The translations under genes and the position numbers were made by a program. From Paludibacteraceae bacterium (GTDB taxonomy: Bacteria; Bacteroidota; Bacteroidia; Bacteroidales; Paludibacteraceae), in NCBI GenBank assembly GCA_017477325.1, contig JAFUWV010000010.1, forward strand, positions 369,897-433,896: a stretch of 64,000 nt of DNA, read 5' to 3'. Position 1 is the first letter of the stretch. Each line of letters opens with the position of its first letter. The notes beneath the pieces were generated by a model. That model was not told the DNA's origin and made no database searches. It saw nothing but the letters and a program-made list of their open reading frames with translations. This document shows positions 9,484 to 17,357 of the stretch, piece by piece.

Positions 9484-10737
9484 TTATTTCACAGAGTACA
9501 CAAGGGGGGATTCAGGTTTGGTGAGTTGAACGAGACTCTCACAGAACAAGTCGGTATAGTTATTTGCCTCTTCTGGAATAGGCTTGCCGTTGGTAACGTA
9601 CACACAGCGCATGCCCGCACTATAGCCAAACTGCAGGTCTGTAAGCGAATCGCCAATCATCATAGAGTTTGCAAGCTCTACCTCAGGGTAGTCAGACACA
9701 GCAGAGAGAGCCATACCTATAGCAGGTTTGCGCATAGGCGAATTGCTGTCCGCGAGGTCGGTACAGATATACAGACCGTCAATTCTCCCTCCTGCGGCAC
9801 TAATGTCGCTCAGCATCTTGCTGTGCACTTCGTCAAGTTGCTGCTTTGAGAACAGCCCTTTGCCCACACCCTGCTGGTTGGTAACAACAAATATCCTCTC
9901 AAACCTCTTTGCGAGCACCGGCATTGCCTCCAACGCACCCGGTAGCCACTCCCACTGAGCAGTAGTGCGGACATAGTCACCTACTATCTGCCTGTTGAGC
10001 ACACCATCGCGGTCAAGAAACAAGTATCGGTCGGGCCAGGTCAGCCGGATGAAGTCCTTTTGTGCCCGGTGATAGTCCTCAGGGACCCCTATGTCTATGA
10101 AATAGTCGTCACAAGGGATTCCCTGAAACAGTCCACGGGAAGCATACACTTGCAGGAAATCTTTCTCGAAAGAGAACTTCTGTGGCAGATTCTGCTGCAT
10201 GAGTTGCTGCTTGTCAACAGCGTATATTCCTCCGTTTATTAGCCCGCTGCCTGCTGATGCAACTTTCTCGAGAAAAGCAGCAATACACGTATCGTTGAGC
10301 TTCACTGCTCCGTATCTGCTTGTGTCGTCCACATGCCGGAGGGCGATAGTTAGCATTGCGTTAGCAGACAGATGCCGGGAACACAATTTCTCCAAATCGG
10401 CATTGAAGAGTGTATCACCATTGAAGACGAGAAAGTGTCTGCCTGCAATCTGCTCTGCAGCCTTGAGGATAGCGCCACCAGTAAACAGAGGCTGGCTCTC
10501 AACAGAATAGCATATCTCTATGCCACGGTATGAGTTATTGAAATATCCGGCTATCACCTCGTGCCTGTATCCGGTAGCGAGCACGACCTTCTTCACTCCC
10601 GCATCCTTGAGGTTGTCAAGCAGATACGTAAGAAAAGGTTTTCCCGCAACGGGAGCCATAGGTTTGGGCACATCGCCTATCACATGCTTCAGACGCGTGC
10701 CGAAGCCGCCTGCCAGTATTACGGCCTCTTGTATCAT
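9484..10737 (-). CDS. hddC: Bifunctional D-glycero-D-manno-heptose-1-P guanylyltransferase / heptose-1,7-bisphosphate 7-phosphatase (HddC-GmhB fusion)
   Basis: Two enzymes of GDP-D-glycero-alpha-D-manno-heptose synthesis are fused in 417 residues. Residues 1 to about 230 are a sugar-nucleotide transferase with LAGGFGTRL (8-16), a KP pair at 25-26 and NGDT (106-109). Residues about 238-417 are an HAD phosphatase with DRDG (242-245), VTNQQGVGKG, a conserved RKP lysine and IGDSLTD. The latter is GmhB/HisB-like, but the usual Cys/His zinc loop before RKP is reduced to one Cys. gmhA and a heptose kinase lie directly upstream, and the start overlaps the end of gmhA by 4 bases, so translation is probably coupled. 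Together the three genes cover isomerase, kinase, phosphatase and guanylyltransferase. The substrate is inferred from this context. Confidence 0.85.
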   Translation of the reverse strand: MIQEAVILAGGFGTRLKHVIGDVPKPMAPVAGKPFLTYLLDNLKDAGVKKVVLATGYRHEVIAGYFNNSYRGIEICYSVESQPLFTGGAILKAAEQIAGRHFLVFNGDTLFNADLEKLCSRHLSANAMLTIALRHVDDTSRYGAVKLNDTCIAAFLEKVASAGSGLINGGIYAVDKQQLMQQNLPQKFSFEKDFLQVYASRGLFQGIPCDDYFIDIGVPEDYHRAQKDFIRLTWPDRYLFLDRDGVLNRQIVGDYVRTTAQWEWLPGALEAMPVLAKRFERIFVVTNQQGVGKGLFSKQQLDEVHSKMLSDISAAGGRIDGLYICTDLADSNSPMRKPAIGMALSAVSDYPEVELANSMMIGDSLTDLQFGYSAGMRCVYVTNGKPIPEEANNYTDLFCESLVQLTKPESPLVYSVK

Positions 10738-11315
10738 GGGCGAGGAAACATTGTCTTTTCAACCAACTCACATATTATATGCCCAATCATGATATGACTC
10801 TCCTGAATGCGCGGAGTGTCAGTGCTCGGCACGTTGAGCAAGACATCAGCAAGGTCTGCCATCTGTCCGCCGGTAGCACCTGTGAAAGCAACAGTGGTTA
10901 CACCGAGTTCTCGGGCTTTGCAGAAAGCATTGAGTATGTTCTTCGAGTTGCCCGAAGTAGAGATACCCACCAGCACGTCTCCCGGCTTGCAGGCTCCGTC
11001 TATCATTCTGGAATAGATGAGGTCGTAGCCATAGTCGTTGGCAACAGCAGTAAGATATGACGTGTTGCAATGCAGTGCCTCGGAGTTGAGCGGAGGCCGG
11101 TCAAAATAGAATCTGCCTGACAGCTCGGCAGCCAGATGTTGTGCATCTGCAGCACTGCCTCCGTTGCCGCACCACAGAATGCGATGTCCGCTTTTCAAGG
11201 CTTCTGTCATAATGTCTGCAACATTCTGGATACGTTGCAGAAAAGCCTCGTCACTGAGAATTGTCTGTTTTACATTAAGGCTTGCCTCAACAGCCTTTAC
11301 TATTGCATTATCCAT
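10734..11315 (-). CDS. gmhA: Sedoheptulose-7-phosphate isomerase GmhA
   Basis: GmhA converts sedoheptulose 7-phosphate to D-glycero-D-manno-heptose 7-phosphate, the first committed step of heptose synthesis. The 193-residue SIS-domain protein has the typical motifs WCGNGGSAADAQH near residue 50, then ISTSGNSKN and FTGATGG. The ATG at 11315 lies 16 bases inside the end of the upstream kinase gene, and the stop overlaps the start of the HddC-GmhB fusion, so the genes are tightly packed. Confidence 0.94.
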   Translation of the reverse strand: MDNAIVKAVEASLNVKQTILSDEAFLQRIQNVADIMTEALKSGHRILWCGNGGSAADAQHLAAELSGRFYFDRPPLNSEALHCNTSYLTAVANDYGYDLIYSRMIDGACKPGDVLVGISTSGNSKNILNAFCKARELGVTTVAFTGATGGQMADLADVLLNVPSTDTPRIQESHIMIGHIICELVEKTMFPRP

Positions 11316-12328
11316 GTCTTTAGTCCTTCTGCTGTAAATTCATATCTTTTCACCTGACCAGAGAAACGTCCAGTAAGAGCTTTCTCCACGTCATATCTGG
11401 TTGTATTGGGGCAATAGAAGAACATGAATCCTCCGCCGCCTGCTCCACTCACCTTGCCGCCTGTGGCTCCCGCCTCAATGGCAGTCGTATATATATCATC
11501 AAGCAGCCGGTTGCTGATTCCGCTAGTCATCTTTTTCTTTTCTTCCCACCCGAAATTCAGTATCTCGCCAATATGGTCGATATCTCCCTTCAGCAGACAC
11601 TCCTTCATCTGCACTGCCTGCATCTTTAGTTTGTGCATTGCCTCGATCGAACTCTGTTTGCCTGAGTTGACATTGCGTATTTGTCCTTCTATGATTTCTG
11701 CACTCACGTGACTCGTCTGAGTGTAGTAGAGCAGCAGGTTATGAGCGAGTTCGTCCTGAAAGCGTTGTCTGATACGCAGAGGATTGACTATCACTTTGTC
11801 GTCTTGCAGAAACTCCATATAGTTGAATCCTCCGAAGGTGGCTGCATACTGGTCTTGTTTGCCTCCGGTGAGTCCAAGGTCCTTGCGCTCTATCTCATAC
11901 GCCAACCTCGCCATATCATATTCTCCAAGCGGCAGCTTGAGCCACTCTGCAAAGGCACCCAGTATGCTGACCGTGAGTGTACTGCTGGTACCAAGTCCGC
12001 TACCTGCCGGCGAATCGACATGACAAGTGATACGTGCAGACAGGCCATGCCCTACAAAGTCTTTCACCACTCTGTTATACACTCCTTTGGCAAGTATGAA
12101 ATAGCCGTCCACAGGCAGTTGCATGTCACTCTGATAAACCTCCTCCAAACCATTATCAGGTGAGGAGAATATCAACCGGTCGCCTTCAAGAGGCTCTATG
12201 GTGGTGTATGCATACAGCGAAATGGTGGCATTCAGAATTGCTCCCCCATATATGTCAGAGTATGGCGACACGTCGGTGCCTCCGCCTGCAAGTCCTAAAC
12301 GCAATGGTGCTTTGCTTCGTATTATCAT
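11300..12328 (-). CDS. hddA: D-glycero-alpha-D-manno-heptose-7-phosphate kinase (GHMP family)
   Basis: This GHMP kinase should phosphorylate heptose 7-phosphate at C1 to give the alpha-1,7-bisphosphate, the step that selects the GDP-heptose route. It is 342 residues long. Visible motifs are the N-terminal RSKAPLRLGLAGGGTD, the ATP-binding PAGSGLGTSST and the C-terminal VSGAGGGGF. It sits between a glycosyltransferase gene (21-base gap) and gmhA. Related sugar kinases share these motifs, but the neighbours make heptose the likely substrate. Confidence 0.9.
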   Translation of the reverse strand: MIIRSKAPLRLGLAGGGTDVSPYSDIYGGAILNATISLYAYTTIEPLEGDRLIFSSPDNGLEEVYQSDMQLPVDGYFILAKGVYNRVVKDFVGHGLSARITCHVDSPAGSGLGTSSTLTVSILGAFAEWLKLPLGEYDMARLAYEIERKDLGLTGGKQDQYAATFGGFNYMEFLQDDKVIVNPLRIRQRFQDELAHNLLLYYTQTSHVSAEIIEGQIRNVNSGKQSSIEAMHKLKMQAVQMKECLLKGDIDHIGEILNFGWEEKKKMTSGISNRLLDDIYTTAIEAGATGGKVSGAGGGGFMFFYCPNTTRYDVEKALTGRFSGQVKRYEFTAEGLKTWIMQ

Positions 12329-12349
12329 AGTAGTAAAATATATTGGTCA

Positions 12350-13465
12350 TTAATCGTTTGATATAGCCTCTGTCATTCTTCTCCAGGTATATTTCCGTTT
12401 CTCTTCTCTTATACCCTGAAGGAAACAATCACCATCCTGCCTTTTGCAGAAGTCAACTATAGCATCTGCCACCTGCCCGGCATCCACCTCTGTCACATAC
12501 CCCACCTTACCGTCAGGCACTATCTCTGCCAATCCGCCGACATGCGTGACGAGCATCGGTTTCTCAAAATGGTACGCAATCTGCGTCACACCGCTTTGAG
12601 TTGCACTCTTATAAGGCTGCACTATCAAGTCCGCCGCTGAGAAATATTGCGCCACCTTGCTGTCCGGAATGAACTCAGTACGCCAGTCTATTAGACCCGT
12701 TAAGCCCAATTCCTGCTCAAGAGACAGGTATTTATCCTTATTGTTATAGAACTCTCCGGCAACCACCAGTCTTACCTTCTGTTTGTCAATACGGGAGTCT
12801 GCATACGCTTGCATCAGAAGGTCAAGTCCTTTGTAGTCTCTGATAAACCCGAAGAACAAAAGCACTGTCTGATCTTGCGGAATAGAAAGCCGCTGTCTTG
12901 CTTCCTCACGTGAAAGTCTTGCCCCGAAATTGTCGTAGAGAGGATGTTGACAGAGCACTGCAGGTTTATTCTTGTCGAATAGCCTGAGGTCGGAAAGCAC
13001 ACTGTCAGACATCGCTACAAACCGGTCAATACTCTTTACGAAATAGCGCACAAGAAGTTTGTCCAATGGCCGCTTTTCATGGGGAATAACATTGTCAAGC
13101 ACACTCACAATCTTCATGTGTTTGTTTTTGGCAATTCTCGCTATAGTTCCCAGACACGGTGCCATCAGAGGTATCCAGAACTTGATAACCAACAGGTCGC
13201 AGTTCATCTTCTTGATCGTTCTGCCCACCTTTATCCATGAGAACGGATTTACCGAGTTCATCACCCTCGTGATGTGCAAATCAGCAGGAGCCGGCTCATC
13301 GGAATATTGTGTTTTCCCGGGGAAAAGGAACGAGGGATATTGCATAGTGAATGTCAAAATCTCTACCTCATGTCCTTCTGCCATAAACTCCCTTGCAAGG
13401 CGTTCATTAAATGCTGCCAATCCGCCTCTATAAGGATATGCTGTACCAAGTATGACGATTTTCAT
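12350..13465 (-). CDS. GT4-family glycosyltransferase
   Basis: This GT-B-fold glycosyltransferase probably adds a sugar, perhaps the heptose made by the next three genes, to a cell-surface glycan. The start at 13465 (MKIVILGTAYPYRGGLAAF) is preferred over a longer frame because it begins the GT4 N-terminal glycine loop and lies 38 bases after a good promoter. The C-terminal half has the GT4 pattern LLFFGFIRDYKGLD, then ADLIVQPY and a Glu in the region following SGVTQIA. The length is 371 residues. It is the first gene of the heptose operon. The exact donor and acceptor are unknown. Confidence 0.85.
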   Translation of the reverse strand: MKIVILGTAYPYRGGLAAFNERLAREFMAEGHEVEILTFTMQYPSFLFPGKTQYSDEPAPADLHITRVMNSVNPFSWIKVGRTIKKMNCDLLVIKFWIPLMAPCLGTIARIAKNKHMKIVSVLDNVIPHEKRPLDKLLVRYFVKSIDRFVAMSDSVLSDLRLFDKNKPAVLCQHPLYDNFGARLSREEARQRLSIPQDQTVLLFFGFIRDYKGLDLLMQAYADSRIDKQKVRLVVAGEFYNNKDKYLSLEQELGLTGLIDWRTEFIPDSKVAQYFSAADLIVQPYKSATQSGVTQIAYHFEKPMLVTHVGGLAEIVPDGKVGYVTEVDAGQVADAIVDFCKRQDGDCFLQGIREEKRKYTWRRMTEAISND

Positions 13466-13503
13466 ATATTCCTGTCTCGCGTAAAGTGTCACATAACGGC
13501 ATG

Positions 13504-13535
13504 CAAAGATAAGAATAAATTTGTGTATTCACAAA
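13504..13535 (-). promoter_or_regulatory. Promoter of the heptose/glycosyltransferase operon
   Basis: On the minus strand TTTG (13532-13535) and TATCTTTG (13504-13511) are 20 bases apart. It faces the GT4 gene starting at 13465. It overlaps the divergent plus-strand promoter at 13520-13551, with the two -33 boxes lying between the two -7 boxes. Confidence 0.75.
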
Positions 13536-13551
13536 AAATACTTTAACTTTG
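13520..13551 (+). promoter_or_regulatory. Promoter of the ulosonate/glycosyltransferase operon
   Basis: TTTG (13520-13523) and TAACTTTG (13544-13551) are 20 bases apart, matching the Bacteroidota consensus. The first ATG of the operon is at 13574. It is interleaved with the divergent heptose-operon promoter. Confidence 0.75.
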
Positions 13552-13573
13552 CACTCAACAAAAGATAGCATAT

Positions 13574-14053
13574 ATGGGAATCGGCCCTATTAAATTGTTT
13601 TTGACTGACGTTGACGGTACTCTCACCGATGGCGGTATGTACTATTCCGCCCAAGGCGACGTGATGAAACGCTTCTACGTGCGCGACGGTATGGGAATGA
13701 AACTCTTGCAGCAGGCAGGAGTGAAAATAGGCATCATCACCTCTGAGACCACTCCCATTGTGGAGGCGAGGGCAAAGAAGCTCGGAGTTGACTACTTGTG
13801 TCAAGGCGTACGTTTCGACGGCAAAGTGGAGGCTGTCAAGCAGATCTGCCAGGAGATGGGAATAAGTATGAGCGAGGTGGCATATATAGGTGACGACGTG
13901 AACGATATTCAACTGCTTAGCGCCGTAGGTCTTGCAGCCTGCCCTGCAGACGCATGCAACGAAGTGCTTAAACTGCCCTTTATCAAAGTAATGTCGCATC
14001 AAGGCGGATACGGAGCCGTAAGAGAATGGGCAGATAGTATCAGGGGAGTATGA
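13574..14053 (+). CDS. HAD phosphatase, KdsC-like / nonulosonate-9-phosphate phosphatase
   Basis: This 159-residue C0-type HAD phosphatase should remove phosphate from a 2-keto-3-deoxy sugar acid. Motifs are LTDVDGTLTDGG near residue 10 (nucleophile Asp and acid Asp), ITSETTP, and IGDDVNDIQLL near residue 115. KDO-8-phosphate and KDN-9-phosphate phosphatases share this fold. In the specificity segment (SETTPIVEARAKKL) the Glu, Arg and Lys positions line up with those I recall as important in the KDN-9-phosphate enzyme of Bacteroides thetaiotaomicron (Glu56, Arg64, Lys67), so a nonulosonate substrate is possible. It opens the operon with a CMP-sugar synthetase and sialyltransferase-like gene. 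A housekeeping KdsC role for lipid A-core KDO cannot be excluded. Confidence 0.8.
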   Translation: MGIGPIKLFLTDVDGTLTDGGMYYSAQGDVMKRFYVRDGMGMKLLQQAGVKIGIITSETTPIVEARAKKLGVDYLCQGVRFDGKVEAVKQICQEMGISMSEVAYIGDDVNDIQLLSAVGLAACPADACNEVLKLPFIKVMSHQGGYGAVREWADSIRGV

Positions 14054-14082
14054 TAGATTCCTGTTAAAGCAATACATTCCGC

Positions 14083-15099
14083 ATGAAACACCTTTTCTGC
14101 ATAGCAAGTCATCTTACTTTCAACGTGGCAAGAAAAATTATCTTTATTGATAATATCCCGCCTGCTGATTGCTACTTTCTAATGCTCAGAGGGTATCGTA
14201 TGCCTACGGAATATGAACCGATATTCCCTCACAGGTTAGCAACCGCATACAACATTGATTCAAATCACGGCAGAATCTTTGAGGGCTACAGGATATGGGC
14301 AACGGTTAGTAACATGAGGACTTTTGACAGACAGATTGACAGTTTTACCGGACATAATGACTTCATATTCTACACATCCGTCTGCTACAATGATATTTGC
14401 AGCATGATTGTCACTAACAAGCAATGCAAAGCTTATTATATAATCGAGGATGGTCTGGTTTCGTATGAGAAGAAGAATCCCGAAACCTTCACAGGGTGGA
14501 AAAAGTTAATATATAAATGCTTCTTATTGCCCTGTTTTCCAAGAATCTTTGCACTCAAGAATCACTTCATTTCAACAGACCATCCCAAGTTCAAAGGCTG
14601 CATTGCCACCTCACAACTTTGTTTTCCTCTGCACCAACAGTATCTGAGAGTGATAGGGTTCGCTTTTGAAGCTAAAGAATACAAATATAAACCTGATGCC
14701 GTAATATCTATCGATCCGCTTTTTAACATGGGGGTCGCACTTGACAAAGTGGAGGAAGCTTATAAACGGTTAGCTGACTTCATTGGAAAGAAACATTATC
14801 AGAACATCGCCATCAAGTTTCATCCACGATTCAATGTCCCTACCAATAAAGAGTATAAAGATACATATCTCAGCACTTTGAACAAGTACTTCAGCAACAT
14901 ATACGAACTACCGCAAGACGTCGTACTGGAGAACCTGCTCGCATGGTGCAAGGCTGATTTTTATTCATGCGACTCATCTGTTGCACTCTATGCTCAACAA
15001 ACAGGAGTCAAATGTTACAGCATGATGCCGCTTCTTAAAGATACACCCGCTTATCACCCTACGGAGATAATGAACAAAATATCAGAACCAATATCATAA
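14083..15099 (+). CDS. Sialyltransferase-like glycosyltransferase (GT52/GT38-type motifs)
   Basis: A 338-residue GT-B-like protein with the three short motifs shared by bacterial sialyltransferases of families GT38, GT52 and GT80: a D/E-D/E-G motif (EDG, 122-124, in YYIIEDGLVSYE), an HP motif (247-248, in IKFHPRF) and a Ser-Ser pair (298-299, in CDSSVALYA). In those families these bind the CMP donor and act in catalysis. No signal peptide or membrane segment is evident. It lies 29 bases after the HAD phosphatase gene and 3 bases before the aldolase fusion. The likely role is transfer of the CMP-activated acid sugar made by this operon. Family membership is inferred from motifs only. Confidence 0.7.
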   Translation: MKHLFCIASHLTFNVARKIIFIDNIPPADCYFLMLRGYRMPTEYEPIFPHRLATAYNIDSNHGRIFEGYRIWATVSNMRTFDRQIDSFTGHNDFIFYTSVCYNDICSMIVTNKQCKAYYIIEDGLVSYEKKNPETFTGWKKLIYKCFLLPCFPRIFALKNHFISTDHPKFKGCIATSQLCFPLHQQYLRVIGFAFEAKEYKYKPDAVISIDPLFNMGVALDKVEEAYKRLADFIGKKHYQNIAIKFHPRFNVPTNKEYKDTYLSTLNKYFSNIYELPQDVVLENLLAWCKADFYSCDSSVALYAQQTGVKCYSMMPLLKDTPAYHPTEIMNKISEPIS

Positions 15100-15102
15100 T
15101 CC

Positions 15103-16665
15103 ATGTTAATCAACAATAAACATATCACACTTCTGGACTGCACACTGCGCGACGGAGGATACTACACAAACTGGGATTTTCCCTCAGCACTCGTGGAAAA
15201 ATATCTTAGTGCTGTCAACACGCTACCTATCGATTATGTAGAATTAGGCTATAGGAGTCTTGACACATCTTCATATCACGGTGAATACAATTATCTGCCT
15301 CGATACGTACTGCAGCGAAGCAGACAGTTGTGTCCCAACAAGAAAATTGCAATAATGATCAACCTGAAAGAGGTCGATGAGAATAGCGTAGTTCCACTTC
15401 TTGGCAATCTTTCGCCTTACGTTGATTTAGTACGTTTCGCCACCAAACCCGAGGATACAAGCAAAGCTGTTAAGATTGCTCGCATTGCTAAAGAACATGG
15501 TCTTGAAACGGCTGTCAACATTATGTATATGTCAACTTGGGTAGAGAACCCTGAGTTTGCCAAGAGTCTGAAAGGGGCGGAACAATATGTTGACAATATC
15601 ATGATGGTTGATTCATACGGAAGCGTCTACCCTAACCAAATAGCTGATTGCATTTACAAGATAAGACAACAATACAATGGCAAAATCGGCTTTCACGGAC
15701 ACAACAATATAGAACTGTCTTTTGCCAATTCTCTTGCCGCAATCGCCGCCGGTATAGACAGCATAGATGCCACCATGACCGGCATGGGACGAGGAGCGGG
15801 CAACCTGCGCACGGAACTGCTACTGACATACTGCGCCAAATATGACGACTCCATCTCGCTTAACCAACTAATGGATACCATCGAGGACTTTGAACTTCTC
15901 CGACAGAGGTATGGTTGGGGAACAAATTTGCCATATATGATCTCCGGTTGCAACTCGCTTCCGCAAAAAGACATAATGGAGTGGATTACCAAGAAGCGCT
16001 ATTCTGCAAGCAGTATAGTGCGACGGCTGCAGTCTCACATCAAACCAAGCAACCATGAGAATATATATCATAATCTGCCACTTACTAACAAGGAAGAATA
16101 CACTACCATGTTGATAGGTGGAGGAGACTCAGTATGCACACATATACACGCTATTCTTGAACTCATTGCCTGCCAAACCGGAAAGGTGCAATTAATATTC
16201 TCTTCCAGCAAACACCTGCACTTGTTTGATTCTGTTGACAACACTGTTCAAAGATATATATACATGGTAGGAATAGAGGGAAAACGTCTGGAAAAACAAC
16301 TATCATCGCTTCGTTGCAGCGATACCCTTGTTGTCAGCCGCCAGGACCCTGACATGGATATTTACATACCGCCGGAAGCAACGACTCAGACCTATTCCCT
16401 ACCCCTACAAAATGACGATTGCAGCCTTTCTGACTCACCTTTGTATGCCTCTGTAAAGATTGCAGAGTATTTAGGTGCAGAGTCGATGCTACTACTTGGT
16501 TACGATGGTTATGACGCAGACATACAGTCGGACAAGTTTAATATGATGGAAGAAACTCAGTCTGTGATTGACCACTTTGCGAACAAAAATCAGATGTGTT
16601 CACTGCTCCCTACCAAATATCATAATCTGAAAGAAAAATCCATATATTCATTATTGGCATTATGA
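15103..16665 (+). CDS. DRE-TIM (HMGL-like) aldolase fused to a C-terminal Rossmann-like domain
   Basis: The 520-residue protein has two parts. Residues about 8-320 form an HMGL-like/4-hydroxy-2-oxovalerate-aldolase-type barrel. The metal and substrate motif is LDCTLRDGG (11-19), followed by DSYG (170-173), the metal-binding HGH (198-200) with NN, and GMGRGAGN (227-234). These enzymes form or break C-C bonds with pyruvate-type enolates. Residues about 335-520 begin MLIGGGDSV and end with an SPLYASVKIAEYLGAESM region followed by GYDGY. That pattern resembles DUF115/MptE-like and GT42-like Rossmann domains (my recollection, not a search). The 3' end overlaps the CMP-sugar synthetase start by ATGA. 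In this operon the aldolase could make the 2-keto-3-deoxy sugar acid from pyruvate and an aldose; this is inference. Confidence 0.75.
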   Translation: MLINNKHITLLDCTLRDGGYYTNWDFPSALVEKYLSAVNTLPIDYVELGYRSLDTSSYHGEYNYLPRYVLQRSRQLCPNKKIAIMINLKEVDENSVVPLLGNLSPYVDLVRFATKPEDTSKAVKIARIAKEHGLETAVNIMYMSTWVENPEFAKSLKGAEQYVDNIMMVDSYGSVYPNQIADCIYKIRQQYNGKIGFHGHNNIELSFANSLAAIAAGIDSIDATMTGMGRGAGNLRTELLLTYCAKYDDSISLNQLMDTIEDFELLRQRYGWGTNLPYMISGCNSLPQKDIMEWITKKRYSASSIVRRLQSHIKPSNHENIYHNLPLTNKEEYTTMLIGGGDSVCTHIHAILELIACQTGKVQLIFSSSKHLHLFDSVDNTVQRYIYMVGIEGKRLEKQLSSLRCSDTLVVSRQDPDMDIYIPPEATTQTYSLPLQNDDCSLSDSPLYASVKIAEYLGAESMLLLGYDGYDADIQSDKFNMMEETQSVIDHFANKNQMCSLLPTKYHNLKEKSIYSLLAL

Positions 16666-17351
16666 AAAAGAATATAGTTTTTCTCCCTTGCCGGAAAGGT
16701 AGTCAACGAATACCGAACAAGAACACTCGTACATTTGCCGGCATTGAAGGCGGACTGCTAAGAATCAAACTGGAACAACTATTGCTGACAGAAACCGTTG
16801 ATGAGATTATCTTATCGTCAGATGATCAGATGGTATTGCAGATTGGTGCATCATTCTCTAACAAACGCATAAAACCTATGCCAAGACCGGAATCTCTGTG
16901 TCTTTCTTCCACTACGACTGACGAACTGATAAACTACATTCCATCCATCATAAAAGAAGATGCTACCATCATTTGGACTCATGTAACCTCACCCTTTATA
17001 TCAGCCAAAACGTATAAAGAGATGATTGAACTATATTACAATCACCTTCCCGAATACGACTCACTGATGTCTGTCAATTGCTTGCGCACTTTTATCTGGA
17101 AGGACAATGCACCTGTAAACTATAATAGAGGAATTGAGAAGTGGCCACGCACGCAGACCCTGCCTATATGGTACGAAGTCAACAGTGGTGCTTTTATTGC
17201 CGATATAAGCACGTATATCAAGCTGCATGACAGAATAGGTAAATCTGTTCAAATGTATCAGACAAGCATGTTAGAGTCAATCGACATTGACTGGCCTGAA
17301 GACTTTGAATATGCCCAAATGCTATATCAGACCATCATAGGCAAACATTGA
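16662..17351 (+). CDS. NeuA-like CMP-acid-sugar synthetase (acylneuraminate cytidylyltransferase family)
   Basis: This enzyme should activate a 2-keto-3-deoxy sugar acid with CTP to give a CMP-sugar. The 229-residue protein starts with the family nucleotide-binding motif PCRKGSQRIPNKN (9-21) and has the expected alpha/beta layout, with HVTSPF in the middle and SIDIDWPEDF near the end, as in NeuA/KdsB-type proteins. The start overlaps the aldolase stop (ATGA), so the two are probably translated together. The exact substrate (sialic, KDN, KDO-like or new) cannot be read from sequence. Confidence 0.85.
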   Translation: MKKNIVFLPCRKGSQRIPNKNTRTFAGIEGGLLRIKLEQLLLTETVDEIILSSDDQMVLQIGASFSNKRIKPMPRPESLCLSSTTTDELINYIPSIIKEDATIIWTHVTSPFISAKTYKEMIELYYNHLPEYDSLMSVNCLRTFIWKDNAPVNYNRGIEKWPRTQTLPIWYEVNSGAFIADISTYIKLHDRIGKSVQMYQTSMLESIDIDWPEDFEYAQMLYQTIIGKH

Positions 17352-17357
17352 TAAAGA

